A stretch of 64,000 nt of DNA from Rhizobiaceae bacterium (GCA_019635795.1 JAHBYV010000006.1:1-64000), one strand, 5' to 3'; counted from the stretch's first letter, positions 48,042 through 57,608 are shown. Notes: generated from the sequence alone by a model not told the origin. A program made the numbers and translations.

Positions 48042-49841
48042 TCAATTAAAGCTGGGCGGCTTCGTCAGGTCATTTGCGGGTGCAGCCGGAGCGGGTGCGC
48101 CACCCATATTGGGCGGCGACGACAGGTCCGTTGGACTTGGCTGCTGAGCACCGCTTGGCTGACCGCCCATAGCTGGCGGGGTGTTGAGATTGAAGCTCGG
48201 TCCGGGCAAGGCTCCGCCCGAAGGCCCATCGAAACCTGGGACCTTGATTTCGATCGTCGATGGATCAACGACTTTGCCCTTATAGTGCATCACCATTTGC
48301 GGGAACATGATGACCAGCGCTACCATCAGGATCTGGATGCCCACAAACGGCACTGCGCCCCAATAGATCTGGCCTGTTGTGACGGGTTCAATCCGCTGTT
48401 TCGTTATGCGATCAATATAGGGCACGCGCGCCGCCACCGATCGCAAGTAGAACAGAGCAAATCCGAACGGGGGATGCATGAAGCTCGTCTGCATGTTGAC
48501 GCCGAGCAGCACACCGAACCAGATGAGATCAATGCCCAACTTGTCGGCTGCCGGTGCCAGCAATGGCACAATGATGAAGGCAAGCTCAAAAAAGTCGAGG
48601 AAGAAGGCCAGGAAAAATACCAGAATGTTGACTGCGATCAGGAACCCGATCTCGCCACCCGGCAACGAGGTCAAAAGATGTTCAACCCATAGATGGCCAT
48701 TGACCCCGTAGAAGGTCAGCGAAAACACGCGCGCACCGATCAGGATAAACATAACGAATGCGGAAAGGCGTGTGGTTGATGCAAGGGCTTGCTGAATGAC
48801 TTCAAGGTTTAGGCGGCCCTTCGCGGCAGCCATTATCAGCGCGCCGACTGCACCCATAGCGCCGCCCTCGGTTGGGGTCGCAATGCCCAGAAATATCGTA
48901 CCCAACACGAGGAAAATCAGCGCGAGTGGCGGTATCAGAACGATAATCACCTGCTGCGCGAGGCGCGACATCAGGCCAAGGTTCATGGACTTGTCAGCGA
49001 GCGCCACAATATAAATTACGATCACGCCGACTGTTGCGCCCAATATGTCTGCGTTCTCGCCGTGTGCGGGCGAAAGGAAAACGTGGGCAATGTAGGCAAT
49101 TGCTGCGGCGCCAACCAGCGCTACGAGCAGTGATGTGACGCCGGAACCAAGCGTACGCGCTTCGGCAGGCAGCGCGGGCATCGATTTTGGCCGGATGATC
49201 GACATGATCAGAATGTAAGACATGTACAGTCCGGTTAGGATCAAGCCGGGAAGGAGCGCGCCCTTGTACATGTCGCCTACCGAGCGACCTAGCTGATCTG
49301 CCAGAACGATCAGCACCAGCGATGGCGGAATGATCTGTGCTAGCGTACCGGAGGCCGCGATAACACCGGTAGCAAGGCGCCTGTCATAGCCATAGCGCAG
49401 CATGATCGGCAATGAGATCAGGCCCATGGCGATGACCGAAGCCGCAACAACGCCTGTTGTGGCTGCGAGCAATGCGCCCACGAAAATTACTGCATAGGCC
49501 AGACCGCCGCGAATTGGTCCGAAGAGCTGCCCGATCGTATCCAGCAGGTCTTCGGCCATCCCGGATCGTTCCAGCACAATGCCCATGAAAGTGAAGAATG
49601 GAATGGCCAGCAGGGTTTCGTTGGCCATAACGCCGCCGTAAAAGCGTTCCGGCAGGGCGTAGAGCAGGTTCCAGTCGAGGTTGATTGATCCCCCGGAGTA
49701 CGGGGCGAGTTCGACACCGATAAAGAAAAACAAGAGACCATTTGCGGCAAGCGCAAATGCGACGGGATAGCCAATCAGCAAGAACACAATCAGCGAGCAG
49801 AACATGATCGGCGCCATGTTCGTGGCGATGAACTCGATCAT
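48042..49841 (-). CDS. TRAP transporter large permease (DctM type)
   Basis: 599 residues, the channel subunit of a tripartite ATP-independent periplasmic transporter using a cation gradient. About a dozen membrane helices, with 'MGIVLERSGMAEDLLDTIGQLFGPIRGGLAYAV' and 'GVVAASVIAMGLISLPIMLRYGYDRRLATGVIAASGTLAQIIPPS' typical of DctM. It is longer than the usual ~430 residues: an extra hydrophobic insertion (about 205-295) and a Pro/Gly/Ser-rich tail from about 540 (PAMGGQPSGAQQPSPTDLSS). It overlaps the small subunit gene by ATGA. The solute is unknown. Confidence 0.9.
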   Translation of the reverse strand: MIEFIATNMAPIMFCSLIVFLLIGYPVAFALAANGLLFFFIGVELAPYSGGSINLDWNLLYALPERFYGGVMANETLLAIPFFTFMGIVLERSGMAEDLLDTIGQLFGPIRGGLAYAVIFVGALLAATTGVVAASVIAMGLISLPIMLRYGYDRRLATGVIAASGTLAQIIPPSLVLIVLADQLGRSVGDMYKGALLPGLILTGLYMSYILIMSIIRPKSMPALPAEARTLGSGVTSLLVALVGAAAIAYIAHVFLSPAHGENADILGATVGVIVIYIVALADKSMNLGLMSRLAQQVIIVLIPPLALIFLVLGTIFLGIATPTEGGAMGAVGALIMAAAKGRLNLEVIQQALASTTRLSAFVMFILIGARVFSLTFYGVNGHLWVEHLLTSLPGGEIGFLIAVNILVFFLAFFLDFFELAFIIVPLLAPAADKLGIDLIWFGVLLGVNMQTSFMHPPFGFALFYLRSVAARVPYIDRITKQRIEPVTTGQIYWGAVPFVGIQILMVALVIMFPQMVMHYKGKVVDPSTIEIKVPGFDGPSGGALPGPSFNLNTPPAMGGQPSGAQQPSPTDLSSPPNMGGAPAPAAPANDLTKPPSFN

Positions 49842-50422
49842 GATTTGATCTCCTCTGCGAGTGCTTTCCCTTCAAGTTCTGCCGCTTCATGCGCTGACAC
49901 AAACGGATTGGGGTCCTCTATATCACCGCGCATAACCGCGATCTTCTTGATAATTTCAGACACACCCTGAAGGCCCAGAAGGGTGAAGCCCGCGAGAAGT
50001 AACGCCTTGGCCGGCCAAACAATAAGACCGCCAGCATTGGTTGAAACTTCACCGATGCGGTACGAGAGCATCACATAGGGTACGAAATAATAGATCATCA
50101 GGAGGACGAAGGGCATGAGAAACAGTATGTGCCCAAGAAGATCGATCCAGTGCTGAACGCGTCGCGAAAACATGCCGTAAACAATGTCGATACGGATATG
50201 TTCGTTCTGCTTGAGCGTGTAGGCCGCAGCCAGCAGGAATGCCGCGCCGAATAGATACCACTGCGCTTCAAGCCACGCATTCGATGACATGCTGAACGCT
50301 TTTCGAATCACTGCGTTTGTCGCGCTTATGAGGATCGACAGCAGAATCAGCCATCCGACTGCTTTACCCACGATCTCATTGAACCGATCGATTGCTCGCG
50401 AAAGAGCGAGTAGTATCGCCAT
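49838..50422 (-). CDS. TRAP transporter small permease (DctQ type)
   Basis: 194 residues with four membrane helices: 'AVGWLILLSILISATNAVIRKAF', 'WLEAQWYLFGAAFLLAAAYTLKQNEHIRIDI' (a DctQ-typical sequence), 'ILFLMPFVLLMIYYF' and 'AGGLIVWPAKALLLAGFTLLGLQG'. It has an acidic C-terminal tail. It is translationally coupled to the large subunit. No periplasmic binding protein gene lies within this window on either side. Confidence 0.9.
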   Translation of the reverse strand: MAILLALSRAIDRFNEIVGKAVGWLILLSILISATNAVIRKAFSMSSNAWLEAQWYLFGAAFLLAAAYTLKQNEHIRIDIVYGMFSRRVQHWIDLLGHILFLMPFVLLMIYYFVPYVMLSYRIGEVSTNAGGLIVWPAKALLLAGFTLLGLQGVSEIIKKIAVMRGDIEDPNPFVSAHEAAELEGKALAEEIKS

Positions 50423-50615
50423 TCCGTCTCTCCCTGAATACGGCCTGTACCAGCACTATAGGACCTGCCATGGCGACACGTTCCCCATTGTGCCGCTCAT
50501 GAACCTGACCGCGCGCATGAACACACGCGCTTGTGATTTTTTTGCACGATAACGAGAAAATTCCACACCGCAAGTAAACCAAAGACGGTCACGCCATGAC
50601 GGTGCGGAAAGGCGT

Positions 50616-50963
50616 TCAGTCCTCGTAAGGAGGCACGCCGTCCTTCTTTGCAGTTCTATCCCGAAACAAGGCAGCACGCCCGAGAAGCATTAAAGTCACC
50701 GGCGTTGTCACAATGATAAATACGGCGATCAATATCTCATGCAACACGAGGCGCGCATCGGTCATTATAGAATAGATTATCGACGCAATGAGAATGCCGC
50801 CGGCACCAAATGTCGTTCCAAGCGTCGGCGCATGGATTCTTTGATAGAAGTTGCGGAAACGAAGAATCCCTATAGCGCCGAGGAATGTGAGCCCCGACCC
50901 TAAAAGCAGGAAGGCAGAAATGAGTATTGCGGCCCAAAGCGGTAGATCAGCCGGACTGTTCAT
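50616..50963 (-). CDS. phaG: Na+(K+)/H+ antiporter subunit G
   Basis: 115 residues, MnhG/PhaG family with three helices: 'ILISAFLLLGSGLTFLGAIGILRFRNFYQRIHAPTLGTTFG' is diagnostic. Last gene of the six-gene Pha/Mrp operon, the multisubunit cation/proton antiporter of the inner membrane. It overlaps phaF by four bases (ATGA). Confidence 0.94.
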   Translation of the reverse strand: MNSPADLPLWAAILISAFLLLGSGLTFLGAIGILRFRNFYQRIHAPTLGTTFGAGGILIASIIYSIMTDARLVLHEILIAVFIIVTTPVTLMLLGRAALFRDRTAKKDGVPPYED

Positions 50964-51241
50964 TCAATGACCTCTCCACGCATGAGGAACTTCGACAGAG
51001 CGGCAGTGGAGATGAAGCCAAGCAACGCAATGACAAGGGCTGCATCGAAGAAAAACGGGCTGCGTGTAGCCAGGCCAAGGCTAAGCAGCAACAGCATACC
51101 GCTGACATACAAGGCGTCAAAGGCGAGGGCACGATCCTGGGCGCGCGGTCCGCGCACCAGCCTTATGAGGCAACACACCATCGCTCCAAGCAGGAGCCAA
51201 TGCGAGATGGTCAAAGACCAGTAGAGCAGGCTGACGCTCAT
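50960..51241 (-). CDS. phaF: Na+(K+)/H+ antiporter subunit F
   Basis: 93 residues with three helices and the conserved 'VRGPRAQDRALAFDALYVSG' of the MnhF/PhaF family. It overlaps phaE and phaG by four bases at each end. Confidence 0.93.
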   Translation of the reverse strand: MSVSLLYWSLTISHWLLLGAMVCCLIRLVRGPRAQDRALAFDALYVSGMLLLLSLGLATRSPFFFDAALVIALLGFISTAALSKFLMRGEVIE

Positions 51242-51723
51242 TGGAAAATCTCCATAAGCAATGGTTCGTATCTGTCCTGCACGAGATCAATCCAGACCTG
51301 TTCGTCGCCAACATCAAGGACGTGGAGCAAAAGCACGTTCTTGCGCGAACGGTATTCAATCCACGCCGTTCCCGGAGTTGATGTTACAATACATGCGAGG
51401 ACGGCCAGCGCCGTCCTGTCCTGAATGGTCAACGGAATAGACACAAAGCCGGAGCGCGATGTTGCCTTGGGTGTCGTCAGAATAAAGCGCGCCACCGCAA
51501 TGTTGGATCGAAGCACATCAAGCGCGACTATGCCAACCAGCTTGGGGATTGCAATCCAGCGCCGAATGCGAGGTTTCGATGGTTGCAGCGCTGACATTGT
51601 GCGCGATGCGAGGATCGCAATCGGTATGCCAAGCGCGAGATGTCCAATGGTCATTCCGTTCAGAAGCAACCACATCAACAGCAAGGAAGCCGTCATAAGC
51701 GGGTAGGGCAACAAACGGCTCAT
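51238..51723 (-). CDS. phaE: Na+(K+)/H+ antiporter subunit E
   Basis: 161 residues. The MnhE/PhaE family pattern is clear: N-terminal helices ending 'LALGIPIAILASR', and the conserved cytoplasmic part 'ALAVLACIVTSTPGTAWIEYRSRKNVLLLHVLDV'. It overlaps phaD by four bases. Confidence 0.93.
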   Translation of the reverse strand: MSRLLPYPLMTASLLLMWLLLNGMTIGHLALGIPIAILASRTMSALQPSKPRIRRWIAIPKLVGIVALDVLRSNIAVARFILTTPKATSRSGFVSIPLTIQDRTALAVLACIVTSTPGTAWIEYRSRKNVLLLHVLDVGDEQVWIDLVQDRYEPLLMEIFQ

Positions 51724-53321
51724 TGCGTGCCTCCCTGCGGTGCGGCAACCGGCGTGTGCGAGAGCACGGCCCTGACATAACCCGTCGGATCATGGAGTGA
51801 GCTTGCGGTATCGTCGAGATAGCGCATAGCTGGTCCCGCATCAGCGGTCATCCAGATGCAGGCGGCGAGAAGGGCAGCAATAGGGGCAAATTCAATCACC
51901 CGAACACGCGGCACAATGATCTCGACGGGTGCCCAAAATATGCGTATTCCGGCTCGAACCATCGCGATCATGGCAAACAGTCCAGACAGAATAAGCATAG
52001 CGAAGAATACCCAATAGGCCGCGGTAATCTTGTTGCCAACGTCTACAGCGGCTGCGAGCAGCGCAAATTTGCCGATAAAGCCGGACAGCGGTGGCAGGCC
52101 CGATACCAATATGCCGCATATGCCGAATGATACGCCGAGAATTGCCAGCGTTGCTGGAATTGTGACGCCGACCTCTTCTTCCGGCTCATCTTCATCCGCG
52201 TCACCGTATGCTTCCATGGTGACGGAAAGAACAGCGGCGGCGGGGTCCTGTGCGCGATCAAGCAACTCGATCAGCAGGAACAATGCTCCGATCGTCAGCG
52301 TCGAATTGATCATATAGTAAAGCGCCGCAGCCGTTGAGCGGTCGTCAGACATAGCGACGGCCACGAGCAATGTGCCACTGGAGACCAGGACGCTGAAGGC
52401 GGCAAGGCGCACCATTGCCTGAGATGCGAGAACGCCGATGGCACCGAACGCCAGGGTAACCACCCCGCCGGCAAAAAGCCACTTGTCGTCGAAGCCTGCC
52501 GAACTACCTGCGGTCTCGCCGAACAGGAGCGGGGACAAGCGCAGAAGAACATAAATCCCCATCTTGCTGAGCACCGCAAAAATGGCGGCGACCGGTGCTA
52601 CTGCCACCGAATAGGCTCCGGGAAGCCAGAAGCACAACGGCCACATTCCGGCTTTGACCAGAAAAGCGACGCCCAGAATTGACGCGCCTGTTTCCAGAAG
52701 AAACCGGTCTTCCGGTGGCACTGCGGCGATGCGGACAACGAGATCGGCCATATTCAGAGTGCCGGTCACGCCGTAGATCATGCTGACGCCAATGAGGAAC
52801 AGGAACGACGCGGCAAGGTTGATAGCTATATAGTGTAGCCCGGCACGGACGCGCTGCGGACCAGAGCCATGCAATAGCAAGCCATATGACGCCGAAAGCA
52901 CCACCTCGAAGAATACGAAGAGATTAAAGAGATCCCCGGTCAGGAATGCGCCGTTCAAGCCCATAAGGAGAAATTGAAACAGGCTGTGAAAATGTGGTCC
53001 GGCCTTATGCCAGCGAGCCTGCGCAAACACCAGCGCAGCGGTCGCCAGCGCGGCGGTGAGAAGGATCATCAGTGCCGAAAGGCGGTCAAGAACCAGTACA
53101 ATTCCGTAGGGTGCCTCCCAATTTCCCAGCAGGTAGACGGTTTCAGCGCCGCCATCGGCAAGGCGTACCAATGCTATCGAAATCGCGATGAGGATGAACG
53201 ATGAACCGATGCTGAGCGTAGATTTAAGCGTATGGCGGCGCTCGTCGAACAGAAGCAGCAATGCGCCCGTTACGAGCGGCAGCAGGATCGGAGCAATAAC
53301 AAGATGGTGCCACAGATTCAT
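51720..53321 (-). CDS. phaD: Na+(K+)/H+ antiporter subunit D
   Basis: 533 residues, a NuoM/N-like proton-translocating subunit with about 14 helices ('FVFFEVVLSASYGLLLHGSG', 'LVKAGMWPLCFWLPGAYSVAVAPVAAIFAVLSKMGIYVLLR', which contains the key Lys residues). It has a hydrophilic loop with 'YGDADEDEPEEEVG', a highly acidic insert before helix 12. The start directly abuts the phaC stop. Confidence 0.95.
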   Translation of the reverse strand: MNLWHHLVIAPILLPLVTGALLLLFDERRHTLKSTLSIGSSFILIAISIALVRLADGGAETVYLLGNWEAPYGIVLVLDRLSALMILLTAALATAALVFAQARWHKAGPHFHSLFQFLLMGLNGAFLTGDLFNLFVFFEVVLSASYGLLLHGSGPQRVRAGLHYIAINLAASFLFLIGVSMIYGVTGTLNMADLVVRIAAVPPEDRFLLETGASILGVAFLVKAGMWPLCFWLPGAYSVAVAPVAAIFAVLSKMGIYVLLRLSPLLFGETAGSSAGFDDKWLFAGGVVTLAFGAIGVLASQAMVRLAAFSVLVSSGTLLVAVAMSDDRSTAAALYYMINSTLTIGALFLLIELLDRAQDPAAAVLSVTMEAYGDADEDEPEEEVGVTIPATLAILGVSFGICGILVSGLPPLSGFIGKFALLAAAVDVGNKITAAYWVFFAMLILSGLFAMIAMVRAGIRIFWAPVEIIVPRVRVIEFAPIAALLAACIWMTADAGPAMRYLDDTASSLHDPTGYVRAVLSHTPVAAPQGGTQ

Positions 53322-53660
53322 TTATGGCTCCCTGCCGTCAACGTGGTCGGAGCCTGTGAGCCCGCGCGATGCTAGCAGCACGACGAGAAAGAGTGCGGTC
53401 GTCGCGAAGCCGATCACAATCGCAGTCAGCACAAGTGCTTGCGGAACGGGATCAGCAAACGCAGCCGGATCGGGAATTCCGCCTTCTGGCAAAACTGGGG
53501 CAGCATTCACGCGCAATCTGCCCATCGAGAATATGAAAAGGTTCACGCCATAACCGATCAGCGAAAGCCCGACGATCACCTGATATGTGCGCGGGCGCAG
53601 CAGAAGCCAGACGCCCGAGCCGACCAACGCGCCTATTCCAAGAGAGAGAACGAGTTCCAT
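53322..53660 (-). CDS. phaC: Na+(K+)/H+ antiporter subunit C
   Basis: 112 residues, a NuoK-like three-helix subunit ('GALVGSGVWLLLRPRTYQVIVGLSLIGYGVNLFIFSMGRL', 'PQALVLTAIVIGFATTALFLVVL'). It shares one base with phaAB and abuts phaD. Confidence 0.94.
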   Translation of the reverse strand: MELVLSLGIGALVGSGVWLLLRPRTYQVIVGLSLIGYGVNLFIFSMGRLRVNAAPVLPEGGIPDPAAFADPVPQALVLTAIVIGFATTALFLVVLLASRGLTGSDHVDGREP

Positions 53661-56635
53661 CAGGCGTTCTCCACGGGTGCGGCTGCAGGGAGCCTGGCGG
53701 CCCGCAGCTTACGGATGGATTGGTGGGCTATAGCGATCAACATCAGCACAGTTGCGCCCATAACCAGCGAGAAAATACCAAGATCGAAAGCGAGCGCAGT
53801 TGCCATCGGCACTTTGCCTATAACTGGCAGAGTCAAATACTGATGGTGTGAGGTGAGGAATGGATATCCAAACACCCATGAGCCAATCCCGGTTGCGGCT
53901 GCAAACAACAAGCCGACGCCCATCCAGCGCACGGGCAATATGCGCAATCTTTCTTCAACCCAGCGGGTTCCTGCGGCCATGTATTGCAGGATGAATGCAG
54001 CAGCCAGCGCTATGCCTGCGACGAAGCCGCCGCCCGGTGAATCGTGCCCGCGCAGGAAGAGATAGATTGCAAAGACAACAATGACCGGGAACAACCACTG
54101 CATGATCACAGACGGCACGTACAGGTAATCTCCGGCGATAGCCTTGGCCGCCTCTTCGGGATCTTTGCTGTTTACGACCTGCTGCGACTGCAGCAATTGT
54201 TGTTCAGGTGAATCCACATTGTCCGGGGCAGGGCGGAAGCGCCGGAGCAGGGCGAAAACCGTCAACGCCACAATGCCGACAACGGTGATTTCGCCCAGCG
54301 TATCAAACCCTCGGAAGTCAACCAGAATGACATTAACAATGTTGTGTCCACCGCCTCCCGAATAAGCGTTCTCGACGAAATAGTCTGCGATCGTTGGCGG
54401 GGCCTGACGTGTCATGATGATGTAAGCGAGCAGGGTTATTCCCAAGCCACTCAAAACCGCCAGCCCCATGTCCCGGGCTCGGCGTAGGCGTGCTTCGAAA
54501 GTGGTTTCCTGATCGGTACTTTCGATGCGCTTGGGAAGCCAGCGCAAGCCGAGCGCAATCAAAACAGTTGTGACTACCTCGACCACGAGCTGGGTCAGGG
54601 CAAGGTCGGGGGCGGAAAGCCACAAGAAGGAAATACAGGTGACAAGCCCGGCACCTCCCAAAAGGATCAATGCGTACAGTCGATGATACTTTGCCTGATA
54701 GGCAGCGCCGATTGCGCAGATAATTCCGATGACCCACAGACCTGCAAATACGAGGTCCGTGCCTGATAGCAACAGTTGCGGTTGTGGCACGCCATGACGT
54801 GCGATCGACAGGCCTGCCGCAAGCAGTGCGATAGCCGACAGGAGACGCAACTGCGGCTGAAGACGACGTGTACCCAGCCAGCTTTCAAGAAGGCGGGCCC
54901 AGCGCCACGAAACCGAGACCATCACGCGCTCGAAAATGCGTTGCCCTTTCAGTTCGCGGAAATAGGGCGGTCCCTCTTCGCTTGTTGCCAGATAGCTTTT
55001 CAGAAGGCCGTAGAGAATAATTCCGGCAATGAGAGCCAGCAAACTCATAAGCAGCGGAACATTGAACCCGTGCCATATCGAAAGGCTATAATACGGCATT
55101 TCCGGCCCAAGAACTGAAATTGCGGCAGTGTTCAGATAAGCGCCCATCGTGTACGCGGGGAAAATTCCGACAACCAGACAGATCAGCACCAGAAGAATTG
55201 CAGGCAGACGCATGAAGAATGGCGGCTCATGCGGATGCCGTGGGATGTCATCCGGTATTTTTCCAAAGAACACGCCGTGGATGAACCGAATTGAATATGT
55301 GACTGCAAACGCGGACGCCAGAACAGCTACATAAGGAGCGGCAGAGTCCAGAAGGGAATCAGCATGATGTTCAATAGCTTCTGCGAAAAACATCTCTTTT
55401 GACAGGAAGCCGTTTAACAGCGGCACGCCTGCCATAGCCGCGCTGGCAACCATCGCGAGTGTAGCCGTGACCGGCATCAGGGAAAATAGGCCGCCGAGCC
55501 GGCGCATATCCCGTGTTCCTGCTTCATGATCGATAATACCGGCTGCCATGAAAAGCGAAGCCTTGAAGGTCGCATGGTTCGCCATGTGAAAAATTGCGGC
55601 AACCGCACCCAGCGGGCTTCCAAGGCTTAAGAGAAGCGTGATCAAACCGAGATGGCTGATCGTGGAGTAAGCAAGCAAGCCCTTGATGTCCTGCTGGAAA
55701 ATGGCGAAGAACGCGCCCAGCAAAAGCGTTGCCATGCCTGCTAGACCGACAATCGTGAACCATTCCTGTGTCCCTGCAAGAACGGGCCACATACGCGCCA
55801 TAAGGAATACGCCCGCTTTAACCATCGTTGCCGAATGAAGATATGCCGAGACCGGAGTTGGTGCGGACATGGCATTCGGAAGCCAGACGTGGAACGGGAA
55901 TTGTGCGCTCTTTGTAAAAGCGCCAACCAACACGAGAATCAGAATCGGAACGTACAGTTTATGGCCGCGTATCATGGACCCTGCGGCCAGCACGTCGTCC
56001 ATATTATAGCTGCCTACGACCTGTCCGATCAGCAACATGCCTGCGAGAAGGCAAAGGCCCCCGAGCGCTGTAATCGTCAGCGCCATACGCGCGCCATCAC
56101 GAGCCGCTGCGTTGTGGTACCAATAGCCGATCAGCAAGAACGAAAAGATGCTTGTCAGCTCCCAGAATACGACGAGCTGGATCAGGTTACCGGAATTTAC
56201 GATCCCGAGCATCGATCCCATGAACGCCATCAGGTAGGAATAGAAGCGCGGGACCGGATCTTCCGGCGACATGTAATAGCGCGCGTAAATGACCACCAGA
56301 AAGCCAATGCCCGTGATGAGCATTGTGAACAGCCAGGCGAAGCCGTCCATGCGGAACGCCATGTTCAGACCGATCTGAGGCACCCATCGCAGCTCATTTC
56401 GGATAACGCCGCCAGCTTCTACAAGCGGATATTGCATGGCGGCCAACACGAAAAGGCCGAACGTTGTCAGGCCGGAAAGCCACGCCTCAGCGTTGCGGGC
56501 ATTGGATGGCAGAGACAGCGCGATAAGGCTTATCACGAATGGAATCGTGACAAGCGGAATCAGTGCTGCACTTCCAACCATACGAAAATCCGGGGTTCGA
56601 GCTTCAATCTGGAGATGTTGCTTAATCTCAACCAT
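53660..56635 (-). CDS. phaAB: Na+(K+)/H+ antiporter, fused subunits A and B
   Basis: 991 residues. The A part (about 1-770) is NuoL-like, with 'LIQLVVFWELTSIFSFLLIGYW', 'TKSAQFPFHVWLPNAMSAPTPVSAYLHSATMVKAGVFLMARM' and an MrpA-type C-terminal region. The B part (about 830-975) matches MnhB/PhaB ('YLFLRGHDSPGGGFVAGIALAAAFILQYMA'). This A-B fusion is the form in group 2 systems such as Sinorhizobium Pha, which serve pH homeostasis and K+ or Na+ efflux; the ion here is not readable. First gene of the operon; a small XRE gene is divergent 54 bases away. Confidence 0.95.
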   Translation of the reverse strand: MVEIKQHLQIEARTPDFRMVGSAALIPLVTIPFVISLIALSLPSNARNAEAWLSGLTTFGLFVLAAMQYPLVEAGGVIRNELRWVPQIGLNMAFRMDGFAWLFTMLITGIGFLVVIYARYYMSPEDPVPRFYSYLMAFMGSMLGIVNSGNLIQLVVFWELTSIFSFLLIGYWYHNAAARDGARMALTITALGGLCLLAGMLLIGQVVGSYNMDDVLAAGSMIRGHKLYVPILILVLVGAFTKSAQFPFHVWLPNAMSAPTPVSAYLHSATMVKAGVFLMARMWPVLAGTQEWFTIVGLAGMATLLLGAFFAIFQQDIKGLLAYSTISHLGLITLLLSLGSPLGAVAAIFHMANHATFKASLFMAAGIIDHEAGTRDMRRLGGLFSLMPVTATLAMVASAAMAGVPLLNGFLSKEMFFAEAIEHHADSLLDSAAPYVAVLASAFAVTYSIRFIHGVFFGKIPDDIPRHPHEPPFFMRLPAILLVLICLVVGIFPAYTMGAYLNTAAISVLGPEMPYYSLSIWHGFNVPLLMSLLALIAGIILYGLLKSYLATSEEGPPYFRELKGQRIFERVMVSVSWRWARLLESWLGTRRLQPQLRLLSAIALLAAGLSIARHGVPQPQLLLSGTDLVFAGLWVIGIICAIGAAYQAKYHRLYALILLGGAGLVTCISFLWLSAPDLALTQLVVEVVTTVLIALGLRWLPKRIESTDQETTFEARLRRARDMGLAVLSGLGITLLAYIIMTRQAPPTIADYFVENAYSGGGGHNIVNVILVDFRGFDTLGEITVVGIVALTVFALLRRFRPAPDNVDSPEQQLLQSQQVVNSKDPEEAAKAIAGDYLYVPSVIMQWLFPVIVVFAIYLFLRGHDSPGGGFVAGIALAAAFILQYMAAGTRWVEERLRILPVRWMGVGLLFAAATGIGSWVFGYPFLTSHHQYLTLPVIGKVPMATALAFDLGIFSLVMGATVLMLIAIAHQSIRKLRAARLPAAAPVENA

Positions 56636-56689
56636 TATGGTTGACTATGCAACGGGATAAACGGCGAAAAAGCATCGAGTCCAGAATAA

Positions 56690-56932
56690 ATGTCGCTTCT
56701 GCCTGAACAATGTCGCGCCGCGAGGGGGTTGCTGAATTGGACACAGCACCAATTGGCTGCTGCGGCAGGAGTTTCCAGAAGCACAATCAAGGATTTTGAA
56801 TGTAATCGTCATGCACTCCACCGCGGATCGGAGGAGTTGTTGATCAGGGCGTTTCGTGTACGCGGCGTTGAACTGATTTTCGGTGACGGTGTGGCGCGAG
56901 GGGCAGGCGTTTGTTTTAAAGCTCGCGGATGA
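56690..56932 (+). CDS. Small XRE-family DNA-binding protein
   Basis: 80 residues dominated by a helix-turn-helix: CRAARGLLNWTQHQLAAAAG and 'VSRSTIKDFECNRHALHRGS' (about 8-46). The C-terminus reads 'RAFRVRGVELIFGDGVARGAGVCFK', a tail seen in many single-domain rhizobial XRE proteins. There is no clear ribosome site before ATG 56690. Its target is unknown; divergence from the pha operon makes control of it possible, but this is inference. Confidence 0.82.
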   Translation: MSLLPEQCRAARGLLNWTQHQLAAAAGVSRSTIKDFECNRHALHRGSEELLIRAFRVRGVELIFGDGVARGAGVCFKARG

Positions 56933-56941
56933 AGTGATCGC

Positions 56942-57175
56942 TCATATCAGTGGATCAGCGCGCATGGCGGGCCCAGTGGCGAATCGCTCTTCGGCGTCGA
57001 GTAACCTGCGTAACTCCGTCGGGTTCGACACGCCGTTCTGGTAATGCACCATCAGCGACGCGGCCACGCTCGCGCGGCCTTCCTTGCTCGTTATCCCAAA
57101 TCGCGCGCAGTGGTCATCAAAAGTTTCGCGAAGAACTGCCAGATCATCGGCATCCAACACATTTCTGAACGGCAT
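56942..57175 (-). CDS. Short helical protein, related to the gene at 59866
   Basis: 77 residues, not recognised by name. Core DADDLAVLRETFDDHCARFG and 'VAASLMVHYQNGVSNPTELRRLL' can be aligned with 'DPAELKTLSEVLDLVCRRKQ' and 'CARQIIAHFMNGATSHNELLNRM' of the protein at 59866-60054: the same spacing of a Cys, an aliphatic helix, H-F/Y-x-N-G and E-L. GAGGA precedes ATG 57175. Small proteins like this are common and often multicopy in rhizobia; no function known to me. Confidence 0.7.
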   Translation of the reverse strand: MPFRNVLDADDLAVLRETFDDHCARFGITSKEGRASVAASLMVHYQNGVSNPTELRRLLDAEERFATGPAMRADPLI

Positions 57176-57275
57176 TGGTCATCCTCTCAATGCAAACACT
57201 GAACATCTAACGCACAATTGTAACGACGACGCGATGAAAGTTTCTGTGTGCACCGCGCTGGGACGTAGCCGCAGT

Positions 57276-57299
57276 GCGGCGGATTGTTAAATCCGCCGC
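57276..57299 (-). terminator. Hairpin after the DUF982 gene
   Basis: GCGGCGGATT pairs with AATCCGCCGC across GTTA, a perfect 10-bp stem ten bases beyond the stop. The T run is missing, so the role is probable rather than sure. Confidence 0.5.
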
Positions 57300-57308
57300 G
57301 CCTTGGTT

Positions 57309-57608
57309 TCAGGCGTGCGACGCGGGCGCGTTGCGTAGTGCATGATTTGCAATGAGCGGTTCGACCTCTGGCCATAGAACCTGATGACATTTCGCGAAGC
57401 TTTCGAATGCTCGTCGCGCTTGTTCGGCAGTCAGATGCCCCATGCGTGCGGCTTCACATGCGCGAACGGCGGTGGAATACACGCTCGTCCTGCGCGATGG
57501 GGGCCAGTCCAGGAGGAAGCGATGCATATCCATAAGGTTACGCACTTCCAGACGGGTTCCCAATCCCGCGGTCACGGCTACAGGCTTTTCGAAAGCAAGA
57601 TCGTTCAT
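57309..57608 (-). CDS. DUF982 family protein
   Basis: 99 residues: MNDLAFEKPVAVTAGLGTRL, then 'LMDMHRFLLDWPPSRRTSVYSTAVRACEAARMGHLTAEQARRAFESFA', the DUF982 pattern (F-x-x-P-V start, WP, A-x3-C-x2-A, AR-x-AF). The family is nearly limited to rhizobia and relatives, often in several copies; function unknown. GGAGAG precedes ATG 57608; the frame's extension to 57662 is not needed. Confidence 0.85.
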   Translation of the reverse strand: MNDLAFEKPVAVTAGLGTRLEVRNLMDMHRFLLDWPPSRRTSVYSTAVRACEAARMGHLTAEQARRAFESFAKCHQVLWPEVEPLIANHALRNAPASHA

